A stretch of DNA of 40,202 nt from Nostoc sp. CCCryo 231-06 (lineage in GTDB: Bacteria; Cyanobacteriota; Cyanobacteriia; Cyanobacteriales; Nostocaceae). The stretch is from NCBI GenBank assembly GCA_023522315.1, contig JAHCSU010000391.1, forward strand, positions 1-40,202, written 5' to 3'. Shown here one piece after another: positions 25,880 through 35,442 of this stretch (position 1 is its first letter; each line of letters begins with the position of its first letter). The notes beneath the pieces were generated by a model. It made no database searches. It saw only the letters and a list, made by a program, of their open reading frames with translations, and was not told the DNA's origin. The position numbers were made by a program, and so were the translations under genes.

Positions 25880-26545
25880 TTATTTCGCCGAGGCTAATTT
25901 ATCAGCAATGCGCGTCATTTCTGGCAGCCGATATTTGGGCGTACAACGTAATACATAGTCAATCGCTGTTGGTAAACTAATTCGATGACCACTGGAGATG
26001 TAGAGAGGTTTTACTCCTGTGCGCGATCGCAAAACTGCCCCAACCGTTTCACCTTTATATATAAGTGGTTGGCTGCTGCCTTTTGTTTCTGGCAATTCCT
26101 CATACTTACCTACCAACCTGGACTTGGCTACACCAATTGTCGGCATATCTATAAGTAACCCTAAATGGCTAGCTATACCTAATCTACGGGGATGGGCAAT
26201 TCCCTGACCATCACACAGGATGATATCTGGTATTGTTTTAATCTTTTCCAAGGCATCGAGAACAGCTGGAATTTCCCGAAATGAGAGGAACCCAGGAACA
26301 TAAGGAAAGGTCGTAGGACGGTGTGCTAGGCTTGTCTCAATTACTTGCAAATCAGGAAAACTCAGTACTGCAACAGCTGCACGGCTAATGGTTCCATCAG
26401 CTTCAAAACCCATATCCACTCCAGCAACGTACTGGATAGGTTCTTGCAGTTGATCTTCAGTAATTACTTCATCTCGCAGCTTTTCTTGGATAACTATGGC
26501 TTCTTCCAGCGTCGAGGGCCAAGCATGATCTCGATAAAACTTCAT
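25880..26545 (-). CDS. nfi: Endonuclease V (deoxyinosine 3' endonuclease)
   Basis: A 221-residue DNA repair enzyme that nicks the second phosphodiester 3' of deoxyinosine in deaminated DNA. All core motifs are seen: YVAGVDMGF with metal ligand D44, PYVPGFLSFRE with E91, the DGQGIAHPRRLGIASHLG block with D112, and GVAKSRL with K141. Length matches bacterial Nfi. It is a single gene, 107 bp after the FHA gene start on the opposite side of a promoter-sized gap, with a 234-bp gap to the divergent gene at 26786. Confidence 0.95.
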   Translation of the reverse strand: MKFYRDHAWPSTLEEAIVIQEKLRDEVITEDQLQEPIQYVAGVDMGFEADGTISRAAVAVLSFPDLQVIETSLAHRPTTFPYVPGFLSFREIPAVLDALEKIKTIPDIILCDGQGIAHPRRLGIASHLGLLIDMPTIGVAKSRLVGKYEELPETKGSSQPLIYKGETVGAVLRSRTGVKPLYISSGHRISLPTAIDYVLRCTPKYRLPEMTRIADKLASAK

Positions 26546-26785
26546 ATTGAAAATTGCAATTAAACTAATTAATATTAATCATGTTATGGCAAGCACAAAA
26601 ACAAGAGTTTTTGATGTTGATACAGGGAAAATGTATTTTTTGCAAAAGTCTGTGAATGACTATCTTTATCCTAGATATTTTAACGCAGGTTAGCTGATAT
26701 CTTGCATCATAATGTTACTTAAGGCTGTCAAGAGGGAATCCTGAGAATATAAGTTTATTTTCCTAGATTTTCTCTTTTAGTGGTT

Positions 26786-27307
26786 ATGACACAGCCGAAT
26801 ATTCTGGAACTTGCAAAACAGGGAGATATCCAGGCGATCGCATCTCTGATGAACCGCCACCTACGCCCCAAAGGGATCACTGCAAAAGTTGCTTTTCAAG
26901 ATGCTTGCTTAGAGGTAATAATAGAATCTGCCCAAGTACCAAATCAGCAAATTTTAGTTGCATTTATCCGCAAAGGTTTAACTGGTTTAGGGGCTGTATC
27001 TGTTGAAAGAGTGAAAGTTTACGGACAACAAACGGGTAAGAAGTTTCCAGATTGGAGTAAAGAGTTTGATCTAGGCATAGTAGAAGATGAATTAGAAGCA
27101 GCAGATAATGAACAGTCTTCTACTGAACCTCAACTTCTAACTATTTTTATTAACTTAAGTGGCGATACTGCACGAGGATTAACAAACAAAGATTTTGAAT
27201 TTATTGCTAATCAAATAAGCTCTGATATTTTATCATGTTGTAGTGACGTTTTTATTCAAAAAGTAAGTATTAGTAATGGTAGTTCTGTAATTACAAAAGA
27301 ACGTTAG
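26786..27307 (+). CDS. Conserved cyanobacterial hypothetical protein
   Basis: A 173-residue cytosolic protein. Residues 1-100 form a domain that I have seen in several cyanobacterial proteins (NILELAKQGDIQAIASLMNR, then GITAKVAFQDACLEVIIE, and VERVKVYGQQTGKKFPDW), of unknown function. An acidic linker follows, then a second alpha/beta part (LLTIFINLSGDTARGLTNKD). The ATG at 26786 is preferred over a GTG six bases earlier because the gene at 27596 shares the sequence ATGACACAGCCGAAT exactly there. A 13-base word GGGAATCCTGAGA lies 39 bp upstream, also shared with that gene. Confidence 0.7.
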   Translation: MTQPNILELAKQGDIQAIASLMNRHLRPKGITAKVAFQDACLEVIIESAQVPNQQILVAFIRKGLTGLGAVSVERVKVYGQQTGKKFPDWSKEFDLGIVEDELEAADNEQSSTEPQLLTIFINLSGDTARGLTNKDFEFIANQISSDILSCCSDVFIQKVSISNGSSVITKER

Positions 27308-27381
27308 TATTTAATTTTGCTCATGCAGAGGTACAGAAAAAGAGTTTAAAATCGTGGCTTTTGTAATAACTTTAATAAATC

Positions 27382-27487
27382 TATAGCGTTTCCTAATCAC
27401 ATGAGGTACATTATAGCCCCCTCTCGAAGAGCGGGGAGGGGGTTGGGGGTGGGGTTCTTGTACCTCATTCAACCGAGAACCGCTATA
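27382..27487. mobile_element. Small inverted-repeat element (MITE-like)
   Basis: The ends TATAGCG...ATGAGGTACA (27382-27410) and TGTACCTCAT...CGCTATA (27459-27487) are imperfect inverted repeats of about 29 bases around a C/G-rich hairpin. It is 106 bp long and non-coding, and occupies most of the 27308-27595 gap, 109 bp before the next start. Confidence 0.6.
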
Positions 27488-27595
27488 TCTAAATTTTCAA
27501 CACAGGGCTGGAAATATTCTGAAAATGTTGCTTTTACCTGTAAATGGGGAATCCTGAGATAGACGATAATTTATCAGTTTTCGGATTTATTGATT

Positions 27596-28768
27596 ATGAC
27601 ACAGCCGAATCTTCAGGAAATTACTAAGCAAAAGCTAGAAAAGTTTTACTGGACTTTATGGTTTCCTTATCCTAGTTCTTGGTTAAAAGCATTGATTTTG
27701 GCTCTATTTTTGAGAGTTATTATATTTGTAGTCAATAATGCTGGAAAACTAGGCTATCGGATCGCATATTTTGTACAAAGTCCCGAATTATTTGCTATAT
27801 TTACAATATTTTTAGTCCTATCTCCAATTCCTATAATTTCTTTTACTCATCACTTTTTACACTTGCTCATTAGTCGGTTTATATCAGAAATTCAGGCACC
27901 CGAAATAGGTAGAACAAAAGGATTATTACCAGGAATAATGAGTTGCTGGGAAGGATTGTACGCTTGGCTTGTAATTGCAATTTCTACACTGACAACAGCT
28001 TTTTTTTCTATAATATTCCTATCATTATTTAATCTTAACTACGCCAGACCAATTGAATACTACACACAAATACAAGATATAAATAATAATATAATATTAA
28101 TATTTGGGCTATTTTATATTTCTGCTGGGGCAGTAACTTATCAAATTGAATATTTGGTAAGACACCGAATCATATCTGCTTATTCTGGTAATAAAAAAAC
28201 AAAACAAGCGGATGAAAGTAAATCCAGCAGTGATTTAAACACAGACAAAGAACTTAATAGATTGCGCGGGGAAATGGGTTTACACAAAATGAAATCAAAT
28301 ATTTTATCGAATGATGAAGAAACTACAATCATCAAGACTCAACATAAATCTCAGAATTTAAATAAAAAATGGCTGTTTATTCTTTTGATATTTTTAATTG
28401 CTGTAGGAATATACTTTTCTTCAAAGTTCGTAGAAATACTTCCCCTAACCTCTAAAATTCAAACACAAACACCATCAAAGTCTGTATTAGTTACACCCTC
28501 ACCAGTCCTTTCAGAATCTCCGACTGTGTTAATTCAAGCTGATACATTCCGAGAGGCAGTAAGTAAAGCAATTAATACAGCTAACCTTACTCAATCAGCA
28601 AAATCTCCAGATGATTGGAAAACCGTTGTGAATCAGTGGCAAGCTGCGATCGCACTTATGAAAAACGTGCCATCTTCTAGCTCCAATTATGTAGTAGCTC
28701 AACAAAAAATCATAGAATATCAGAAAAATCTCAACTACGCTGAGAAAAATGCCGTCGGTGGCAAGTAA
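27596..28768 (+). CDS. Membrane protein of unknown function with cyanobacterial C-terminal helical domain
   Basis: A 390-residue protein. Four hydrophobic segments at about 27-50, 65-88, 118-143 and 160-180 are followed by a charged cytosolic-looking loop. A fifth membrane helix follows (WLFILLIFLIAVGIYFSS, about 258-278), then a Ser/Pro/Thr-rich linker. The C-terminal domain (FREAVSKAINTANLTQSAKS, then PDDWKTVVNQWQAAIALMK and NYVVAQQKIIEYQKNL) is common to many cyanobacterial membrane proteins. The start ATG (27596) is preferred to TTG 27590. The first 15 bases and the leader copy those of the preceding gene. Function is not known. Confidence 0.75.
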   Translation: MTQPNLQEITKQKLEKFYWTLWFPYPSSWLKALILALFLRVIIFVVNNAGKLGYRIAYFVQSPELFAIFTIFLVLSPIPIISFTHHFLHLLISRFISEIQAPEIGRTKGLLPGIMSCWEGLYAWLVIAISTLTTAFFSIIFLSLFNLNYARPIEYYTQIQDINNNIILIFGLFYISAGAVTYQIEYLVRHRIISAYSGNKKTKQADESKSSSDLNTDKELNRLRGEMGLHKMKSNILSNDEETTIIKTQHKSQNLNKKWLFILLIFLIAVGIYFSSKFVEILPLTSKIQTQTPSKSVLVTPSPVLSESPTVLIQADTFREAVSKAINTANLTQSAKSPDDWKTVVNQWQAAIALMKNVPSSSSNYVVAQQKIIEYQKNLNYAEKNAVGGK

Positions 28769-28927
28769 TGCGATCGCACCTCAAAGTTAAACTAGAAAAA
28801 GCAGTGCGATCGCTCTTATTCTTACCCATGCTCATAAAATGTGATTGATTTATGCTTTAGAAGGATATGCAGTTAATTATCCCTAGCTAAAATTTGAGAA
28901 GAAGAATACTTTCCTGCGAAGCCAATT

Positions 28928-29971
28928 ATGACAGAAGCAAAGACGCGGCGTAATTTCCTAATTACCAGCATTGCTGTAACTGGAGGTATTGTGGCAACTA
29001 ATGCTTTTGGGCAAAATACTACCAACACCGCAACACCGCCAACAACTATGCCAGAACGGGTGCTGGGACGCACCGAAGTCAAACTCCCTATCTTCGGGTT
29101 AGGAGGAGCAGGACAAACGCCACTATCCTGGGAAGGAAAAGAGAGTGATGCTACGGCAATTATTCAAAGAGCGCTGGAACTTGGCATTCGCTACTTTGAT
29201 ACAGCAACTAGTTATGGGCCCAGTGAAGATTATTTAGGCAAAGTGCTACCACCCCATCGCTCAAAACTGTTTCTAGCAAGCAAGACTGATTAGCTTTCAT
29301 CCCCTGCCTAAAGTACGAAATACGCAACTACGTTGCTGTTTCTCAGGGGTTTTCAGCATTTTCCTTATAAAAGAGATCGGGATGGTGCATGGCGAGAATT
29401 GGAGCGATCGCTAAAACGTCTCAATACAGATTATCTCGATTTGTGGCAGTTGCATCACGTTTCTTTTTCGGAAGAACTCGATACCATCTTTAGTCCATCT
29501 GGCGCAATTAAAGCTTTAGAAGAAGCCATACAACAAAAATTGGTGCGGTTCGCAGGTATTACCGGACATCACGACCCTCAAGTGATTGCCGAAGGGTTAC
29601 GTCGCTATCCTTTCCACACTACACTGATTCCTGTGAATGCCGCCGACAAACACCACCCACATCCATTTATCCCAGTGGTTCTACCAGTTGCTCAAGAAAA
29701 AAATGTCGGTGTGATTGCGATGAAAGTCCCTGCTTATGGTCGGCTATTTAAACCAGGTGGGTTGACAGGTATGGAACAAGCTTTGGGTTACACAATGTCT
29801 CAGCCTGGAGTTCATTGTTGTGTAATTGCGGCAGAGACTATTGCACAATTAGAGAATAATGTCAATATAGCGCGGGCTTTTGTGCCTCTTAAAAAGGAAG
29901 AATTAACAGCGATCGCTCAACGGACTGCTAATATCTGGGAAGATAGTACATTCTTCCGTAGCTGGACTTAG
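28928..29971 (+). pseudogene. Tat-exported aldo/keto reductase, interrupted by a short in-frame insert
   Basis: The 5' part (28928-29293) encodes a twin-arginine signal (TRRNFLITSIAVTGG) and the first half of an aldo/keto reductase: VLGRTEVKLPIFGLGGAG, then FDTATSYGPSEDYLGKVL and ASKTD, giving the catalytic Asp, Tyr and Lys. The 3' part (from about 29367) continues RDRDGAWRELERSLKRL, LDLWQLHHV and runs to a normal end. Between them about 75 bases in the same frame contain TAG (29291) and TAA (29309). The length keeps frame, so only the stops break the gene. Re-initiation at an internal codon is possible but the enzyme would lack its first strands. Family role: NADPH-dependent carbonyl reduction. 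Confidence 0.8.
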
Positions 29972-30113
29972 TACAACATTTCATTATTCTCTGCGTGCCT
30001 TTGCGCTTACCTCCGCGCCCCTTTGCGTTTAAAATTTAACCCTCAATTCGCCACGATTTTACGCAAAGCTTTTTACGATGGGTTCAGATAGTGAAATCTT
30101 GCAGATGTTACAC

Positions 30114-31382
30114 TTACCAATCACTGTGATAATATTGTGCCGCTTGCGACATATTAAATTGTAGTAGCTTCTCCTCTGGCAACTTATATCGGAAACTCGA
30201 CTTAAAAGGTAAAATATTCAAACTGCGAATAATTTCCGCCGCCACAGCCTTTGCTAGTAGCGGTGGTACAGAGTTGCCAACTTGCCTAAATCCGTGCCAT
30301 TTGGTTACATGAAATCTAAACCAATCGGGATAAGAATGCAATCTCGCCGCTTCTCTAACGGTGATACAGCGCGGCGTAATTGGATGAATCGGTCTAGGAG
30401 ATGTGAAAGAACCTCTATACTTGTCTGTTCCGGCTCTTAAAGTATTGCATACGCCAGCAGGATGCAGCTTATAAAAACGACTAATTTTTTCTCTCTCCCC
30501 TTGTTGAGTCTCCTGAAAACGTTGAATAGTTTCCGCAGAATGTTTTGTCCTTAAACTTGAAGAAAGTATTCGCAAATCATATTCACGTTTGTAGGAATAA
30601 TCATCGTTCAGGCATTTAATACCACGAAGTACACGAGCATAGTTACTAGGCTTTTCGTATTCTGCTTCAACCCAATCTCTTATTACTAACTCTGGATATT
30701 TTTCTATTTCGGGTAAATCTTTAATTGCATCCCATACTGTAGGACTCAATGGGATATCAGATATTGTTTTACTAGTTAAATTATTTGGTAATGCTTGTTT
30801 AGTAATCGGCTGAGGGTATTTCGGTAACTCTACATCCTCCCTTGCACCTATGAGAAATAATCTCTCACGAGACTGTGGTACTCCGTAATTTGCTGCGTTG
30901 AGAACTTGGTAATTTTCTTCTACTTTATAGCCGTGGATTTTAAACTCGCTAATTAAAGATTGGAGAATTTGTTTATGTTCGCCAACTGTGATCCCCCGAA
31001 CATTTTCCATTACAAAGAACTTTGGTTTTAGCTCAAAAACCAGCCGATGAAAGTGAAACACCAAAGAGTTTCGGGGATCATCAACAGCCCGTTTACCAAT
31101 TAGAGAAAATCCTTGACATGGTGAGCCACAAATTACCACATCAATTTCGCGATCGCCAATCTCAGATCGATTCCTAATTTCTTCCCCGGTTGTATCTACA
31201 ACACTTTTACATAACACTGAGCAAAAAGGGAAGTTAAACTCATGTGTTGCACAGTGGATGGGGTCAATTTCCACAGACGCTAGCACATCAAAGCCAGCTT
31301 GTTCAAAGCCAAGAGTCATACCACCCGCGCCAGCGAACAAATCAACTGCGATCGCTCTTTGTTTTTTCATCTCATAAGCCAT
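30114..31382 (-). CDS. DNA (cytosine-5-)-methyltransferase, apparently solitary
   Basis: A 422-residue C5 methyltransferase with all key motifs in order: I DLFAGAGGMTLGF, IV GSPCQGFSL with catalytic C89, VI ENVRG, VIII QSRERLFLIG, and X RQVGNSVPPLLAKAV. A target-recognition region of about 120 residues lies between VIII and X. No restriction endonuclease gene is adjacent, so it is probably an orphan enzyme. Nostocales and Synechocystis carry a solitary C5 enzyme for CGATCG, the core of HIP1; the N-terminal part here (GFEQAGFDVLASVEIDPIHC) resembles that enzyme in my memory, but specificity is not proven. Confidence 0.93.
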   Translation of the reverse strand: MAYEMKKQRAIAVDLFAGAGGMTLGFEQAGFDVLASVEIDPIHCATHEFNFPFCSVLCKSVVDTTGEEIRNRSEIGDREIDVVICGSPCQGFSLIGKRAVDDPRNSLVFHFHRLVFELKPKFFVMENVRGITVGEHKQILQSLISEFKIHGYKVEENYQVLNAANYGVPQSRERLFLIGAREDVELPKYPQPITKQALPNNLTSKTISDIPLSPTVWDAIKDLPEIEKYPELVIRDWVEAEYEKPSNYARVLRGIKCLNDDYSYKREYDLRILSSSLRTKHSAETIQRFQETQQGEREKISRFYKLHPAGVCNTLRAGTDKYRGSFTSPRPIHPITPRCITVREAARLHSYPDWFRFHVTKWHGFRQVGNSVPPLLAKAVAAEIIRSLNILPFKSSFRYKLPEEKLLQFNMSQAAQYYHSDW

Positions 31383-31501
31383 GACACCCCAATCTAATTC
31401 GTAATTAACCCACGGATAAATGCGTGTTATGTAAAAAACAGGTGCTTCACACTTATTTTATTCATAAATAAACTGATTGATTCTCTCTTTTTAATTATGA
31501 A

Positions 31502-32668
31502 TTACGAATTATTTGGTCGCATTTGCAAAATTTCTTGAGCAACCCGATCGCAAACCCCAACTTCTCCTAAACTTTGCCGCATTTCTTCATAATCTAGCAA
31601 AGTCTGCTCTCTGCGACTGGGATTGAGTAACAGTTCCATCGCTGCTTGGATAACATTCTCTGGTGTGGCTTCCTCTTGTAAAAATTCTGGCACAATCGGC
31701 TTCATCACTACCAAATTAGGTGGTGATGCAAAGGTTACAGAACCTTTGAGGATTTTACGAGCTATCCAAGCAGTCAGAGAACTTAGCCGATAAACTACAA
31801 CTTGCGGCACGTTTAACAAAGCAAGTTCTAAATTCACCGTACCAGATTTACTAATGGCTAAATCAGCAGCAGCAAAAACTTCCATTTGTTGACCTGATAT
31901 AATTGTCGCCCGTAAACCGTAACGCTCAATAGCCTGCTCAATTGGCTGTCTATAGACTTCCAGCGACAGGGGTATCCAGAAATGAACTTCAGGTAATTTA
32001 GCTTGAATCGTTTGGGCGGCTTGAAAAATAATTGGTAAAAGATATTTTAGTTCTTGGCGGCGAGAGGCAGGGAGAAGTGCGATCGCAATTTGTTCTGGTG
32101 CAATTCCCAGTGTTGCACGGGCTGCTTGGCGACTAGGAGCATCTTGCATTCGGTCAACTAAAGGGTGTCCTACCCAAGTAACTTTTGCCCCTTTCTCACG
32201 AAAGTAACGGGCTTCTTGTGGAAAGATTGCCAACAGCTTATCTGTAAAACCAACAATCCGGTTAGTTCTACGGAAACTTATTGACCAAGCCCACTCTTGG
32301 GGAGCAATGTAATACACCACAGGCACATCTGGCAGATGCTGTTTCATATAAGTCCCAATTTCCAGATTGGGAGTCATATAATCGATCAGCACCACCAAGT
32401 CAGGTGGATTTTGTTTTAAGAAAGCGATCGCCTGACGTTGCACCTGGAGAGTCGGTAAAATATAAGGCAGTCCCTCTAGAATACCCATTGAGCCAATACC
32501 ACTGGTATTTCCCAACAGGATTGCTCCAGCCTCCACCATTTTTTCGCCACCCAGCGCCACAATCTCTAATTCCAACCCAATCGCCACAGCTTGACGCTTC
32601 AGCGCTGTAATTAGCAGCGATCCTTGCAAATCGCCAGATACTTCGCCAGTGCTGATAAAAATCCGCAT
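31502..32668 (-). CDS. lpxB: Lipid-A-disaccharide synthase
   Basis: A 388-residue GT19 glycosyltransferase that joins UDP-diacylglucosamine and lipid X at the inner membrane. It shows the N-terminal MRIFISTGEVSGDLQGSLL, VVLIDYMTPNL, PVVYYIAPQEWAWS and the late SKSGTVNLELALLNVPQVVVY block. It is the last gene of the lpxC-fabZ-lpxA-lpxB series, 170 bp after lpxA; the gap carries two copies of the AGACGCG palindrome. The stop lies in an AATTACGAATTA repeat. Normal length and no defects. Confidence 0.95.
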   Translation of the reverse strand: MRIFISTGEVSGDLQGSLLITALKRQAVAIGLELEIVALGGEKMVEAGAILLGNTSGIGSMGILEGLPYILPTLQVQRQAIAFLKQNPPDLVVLIDYMTPNLEIGTYMKQHLPDVPVVYYIAPQEWAWSISFRRTNRIVGFTDKLLAIFPQEARYFREKGAKVTWVGHPLVDRMQDAPSRQAARATLGIAPEQIAIALLPASRRQELKYLLPIIFQAAQTIQAKLPEVHFWIPLSLEVYRQPIEQAIERYGLRATIISGQQMEVFAAADLAISKSGTVNLELALLNVPQVVVYRLSSLTAWIARKILKGSVTFASPPNLVVMKPIVPEFLQEEATPENVIQAAMELLLNPSRREQTLLDYEEMRQSLGEVGVCDRVAQEILQMRPNNS

Positions 32669-32764
32669 TTGATAATTAGTAAAAACTTAGAAATGAATAG
32701 TTAGCAGTGAATACTTAGGAATGCGGAGTTAAAAATTTAATTCATCAATTCATAACTCCTATAG

Positions 32765-32823
32765 AGACGCGATTAATCGCGTCTCTACTCCCACCTATTG
32801 TACAGACGCGATTCATCGCGTCT
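32765..32823. repeat. Two copies of the dispersed 20-bp palindrome
   Basis: AGACGCGATTAATCGCGTCT at 32765-32784 and a one-base variant (ATTCATC) at 32804-32823 lie between lpxA and lpxB, again preceded by TTGTAC in the second copy. In RNA they would form hairpins that might attenuate lpxB. Confidence 0.85.
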
Positions 32824-32838
32824 CTCCTAACTCATAAT

Positions 32839-33657
32839 TCACGATTCATAACTCGCGGCTTTTTTCCCCTTACCGGGAATCAAACCACGCCTTCCAGGCA
32901 TCTGAGAAAGTAGCAGAAAACGCCGCAGATGCTGCAATTCTTCGCTATCCCCTAACAGTTCCAGTTGTTCCAAAGCATCCTTAAAGGGCAAATCAGAGCG
33001 GTAGAGAATGCGGAAGGATTTTTTCAGCATTTGCAAATCTGTTGAGTCCATACCAGACCGTTTAAGTCCGACAAGGTTGAGGGTTCGTACCCGCGCCGGA
33101 TTTCCCTCCACTAGCATATATGGGGCCACATCCCGGTCAATCCGTGCCATGCCTCCCACCATTGCCTGTCTACCAATATGCACAAATTGATGGACACCTA
33201 AAACCCCACTCAGCCTAGCGCGTGACTCTATATGGACATGACCTGCCAACGCCACAGAGTTAGCAATCACTACCTGGTCTTCAATCACGCAGTTATGAGC
33301 CACATGGACATAAGCCATCAGTAAGTTACCATCACCAATTACCGTTGCTTCACCAGCACCAGTAGCGCGGTTAATGGTAACGTACTCACGAATCAAGTTG
33401 TTATCACCAATTTTTACCCAGGTTGGTTCTCCCACAAACTTCAGATCCTGGGGTTCCATGCCGATGGCTGCACCTGTAAAAATCTGATTTTGCGCCCCAA
33501 TTTCACAAGGCCCCTCTAGCACGGCATGAGCGCCGATTATTGTTTCAGGGCCCACTTTGACATGCTCTCCAATCACAGCATAGGCACCGACTTGCACTGT
33601 ATGGTGGAGTTCCGATTTCGGATGAATTACAGCAGTTGGATGAATTAGCGTTTTCAA
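32839..33657 (-). CDS. lpxA: UDP-N-acetylglucosamine O-acyltransferase
   Basis: A 272-residue left-handed beta-helix acyltransferase that starts lipid A synthesis with 3-hydroxyacyl-ACP. Hexapeptide repeats fill residues 1-190 (HPTAVIHPKSELHHTVQVGA, then YAVIGEHVKVGP). The catalytic histidine sits in LLMAYVHVAHNCVI, and the helical C-terminal part begins near LVGLKRSGM. The last residues (ASYES) fall in a heptamer-like repeat at the stop. The 313-bp gap to fabZ (33658-33970) holds no gene, repeat or motif that I recognise. Confidence 0.96.
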   Translation of the reverse strand: MKTLIHPTAVIHPKSELHHTVQVGAYAVIGEHVKVGPETIIGAHAVLEGPCEIGAQNQIFTGAAIGMEPQDLKFVGEPTWVKIGDNNLIREYVTINRATGAGEATVIGDGNLLMAYVHVAHNCVIEDQVVIANSVALAGHVHIESRARLSGVLGVHQFVHIGRQAMVGGMARIDRDVAPYMLVEGNPARVRTLNLVGLKRSGMDSTDLQMLKKSFRILYRSDLPFKDALEQLELLGDSEELQHLRRFLLLSQMPGRRGLIPGKGKKAASYES

Positions 33658-33970
33658 GGGTGAATCTCCAGAACTGTCTTGATAAGCCAGCGCCAGGTGG
33701 GGTTTTTAAAGCAGTGCGTTACCCTGGTTAAGAGAGTTATACTGACTGCCATCCCATTTAAGGCGACTGGCATTGTTGAGCGTTAAATATTTCAGTGAAC
33801 GAAAGTGTCGGGCAAAGTAAGTTAAGTGTGTTCGTGAGTGCGTCTCGTAAAGAGGGCGTCGAAAATCAATAAATTATTCAGATGCTGTTGTGGATTTTTT
33901 TAACTGCGATCCTTTTTCAGGATTCAGTAAGGGCATTTCACGGCTATGCCAATACCACGAAAGCAAACTT

Positions 33971-34501
33971 TTAATTAACTAGAGAAAACATTAATTCCCC
34001 TTCACAAGCAAGTTGACCGTCAACTTCGGTACGACCTTGCATCTTACCGAAACGACGTTGTTTTACCCATAACAGTTCCACCGTCATTACTAGTTGATCT
34101 CCCGGTACGACCTGGCGACGAAAGCGGACTTTATCGATACCAGCGAAGACGAACAGTCCGCCTTCTACGGAAGACATTTGAGTTAAAACAATGCCCCCAA
34201 CTTGTGCCATTGCTTCGACAATTAGCACCCCTGGCATCAGTGGACGTCCTGGGAAATGTCCTGTGAAATGGGGTTCGTTGATCGTGACATTTTTAACTCC
34301 AACAGCTTTTTTACCTGGAACGTAGTCAATTATTTTGTCTACAAGTAAAAATGGGTAGCGGTGGGGTAGCAATTTCTGAATTTCTTCAGATGTAAAGGTT
34401 GTTTTAATCTCAGATATGATTGTAGTCTCATTTATAGCCTGTGGTTCGGTAGATGTAGGTGTAGTTGTATCGATGGTATTCACTTCAGTGAGAATTGACA
34501 T
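33971..34501 (-). CDS. fabZ: 3-hydroxyacyl-ACP dehydratase
   Basis: A 176-residue hot-dog-fold dehydratase of fatty acid synthesis. The core begins near residue 40 ([20 protein letters not shown]) and has the catalytic histidine in [14 protein letters not shown] and the glutamate in [12 protein letters not shown]. The first 35 residues are a Thr/Ser/Ile-rich extension ([18 protein letters not shown]) beyond the usual length. Ile/Met codons at about residue 25-35 offer no better ATG start, so the extension may be real. Its place between lpxC and lpxA is the classic lpx order. Confidence 0.95.
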   Translation of the reverse strand: MSILTEVNTIDTTTPTSTEPQAINETTIISEIKTTFTSEEIQKLLPHRYPFLLVDKIIDYVPGKKAVGVKNVTINEPHFTGHFPGRPLMPGVLIVEAMAQVGGIVLTQMSSVEGGLFVFAGIDKVRFRRQVVPGDQLVMTVELLWVKQRRFGKMQGRTEVDGQLACEGELMFSLVN

Positions 34502-34588
34502 TGGACGTGTGGTTAATTTTTTATCTGAAAGTTTAGTAGGCTGGCGTATATCGAAAGCTTTAATAATCCTGGATTGTAAACTTTAGCT

Positions 34589-34614
34589 CAAATCTAAAAT
34601 CTAAAATCTAAAAT
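34589..34614. repeat. Heptamer repeat (AAATCTA) over the lpxC stop
   Basis: About three and a half units of AAATCTA overlap the 3' end of lpxC, so the last residues (ILDFRF) and the stop codon are read from the repeat. Confidence 0.8.
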
Positions 34615-35442
34615 TCTCTGAGCCAGTTGAATGTGTAAATTGTGGCTGGCTTTATACGCTAAGAAATGAGCAATAGGAAAAGTTCCTAGTAAACTTAAAT
34701 CTCCTACTAAATCCAAAATTTTATGACGGACTGGCTCATTTGCAAATCTTAATGGTGGATTTAGCCAGCCTTCTGGCCCACAAACGAGTGCATTATCCAA
34801 ACTGCCACCTTTAATTAACCCTGTTTTTTGTAAGTGTTCAATTTGATGCAGTAACCCAAAAGTCCGGGCGGGAGCAATTTCCGCAGCAAAGCTAGCAGAA
34901 GCTTTTTCTAGTTCAGTGGTTAGTGACCAACTGTACCATTGATTACCAATGGCGGGCAGGTCAAAATCAATACCGTAACTAAAGCGGGTTTCTGGTGCTG
35001 GGAGGGCACATACAAAGGCATCGCCTTGATAGACCGATATTGGTTCTGTAATAACCTTGGTAACTTGGTTGTTAAGGGGTTGTGATACTAAGCCAACTTG
35101 GGCAATGTTGGCTGTCCATACACTTGCTGAACCATCTAAAAGTGGAACTTCTGGCCCATCAATTTCAATCCGGGCATTATCCACACCCATACCCGAAAGC
35201 GCTGCCAACAAATGTTCTACCGTGCGGACATATACCTCACCCTTGCCCAACTGAGTTGAGAGAACAGTGTGACTAACTGCCGCAACTTGGGCTGGAATGA
35301 GCGGCAAATCCGGTAAATCTACCCGTACAAAGTAGCGTCCAGTTCCCGCCTCTGCTGGTAGTATCCGCACCTGGGTACTAACACCGCTATGCAATCCCAC
35401 CCCTATTTGGGTGATTTCCCCAGCTAGAGTGTGCTGTTCCAT
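34594..35442 (-). CDS. lpxC: UDP-3-O-acyl-N-acetylglucosamine deacetylase
   Basis: A 282-residue zinc deacetylase, the committed step of lipid A synthesis. It begins [17 protein letters not shown], has the first zinc histidine in [20 protein letters not shown] and the second zinc site H-x3-D in [15 protein letters not shown], followed by the late HNLHIQLAQ histidine. It lies 92 bp before fabZ and 224 bp after the Omp85 gene. Its final codons come from an AAATCTA heptamer repeat, which may have replaced the original C-terminus. Confidence 0.96.
   Translation of the reverse strand: MEQHTLAGEITQIGVGLHSGVSTQVRILPAEAGTGRYFVRVDLPDLPLIPAQVAAVSHTVLSTQLGKGEVYVRTVEHLLAALSGMGVDNARIEIDGPEVPLLDGSASVWTANIAQVGLVSQPLNNQVTKVITEPISVYQGDAFVCALPAPETRFSYGIDFDLPAIGNQWYSWSLTTELEKASASFAAEIAPARTFGLLHQIEHLQKTGLIKGGSLDNALVCGPEGWLNPPLRFANEPVRHKILDLVGDLSLLGTFPIAHFLAYKASHNLHIQLAQRILDFRF

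Noticed and set aside
29333-29971. The 3' half of the aldo/keto reductase as an independent gene
   Set aside because: It lacks the first strands and catalytic Asp/Tyr/Lys of the barrel, and the missing part lies in frame just upstream.
33658-33970. Small gene between fabZ and lpxA
   Set aside because: No frame with a start, length and composition like a gene; I see only unassigned sequence.
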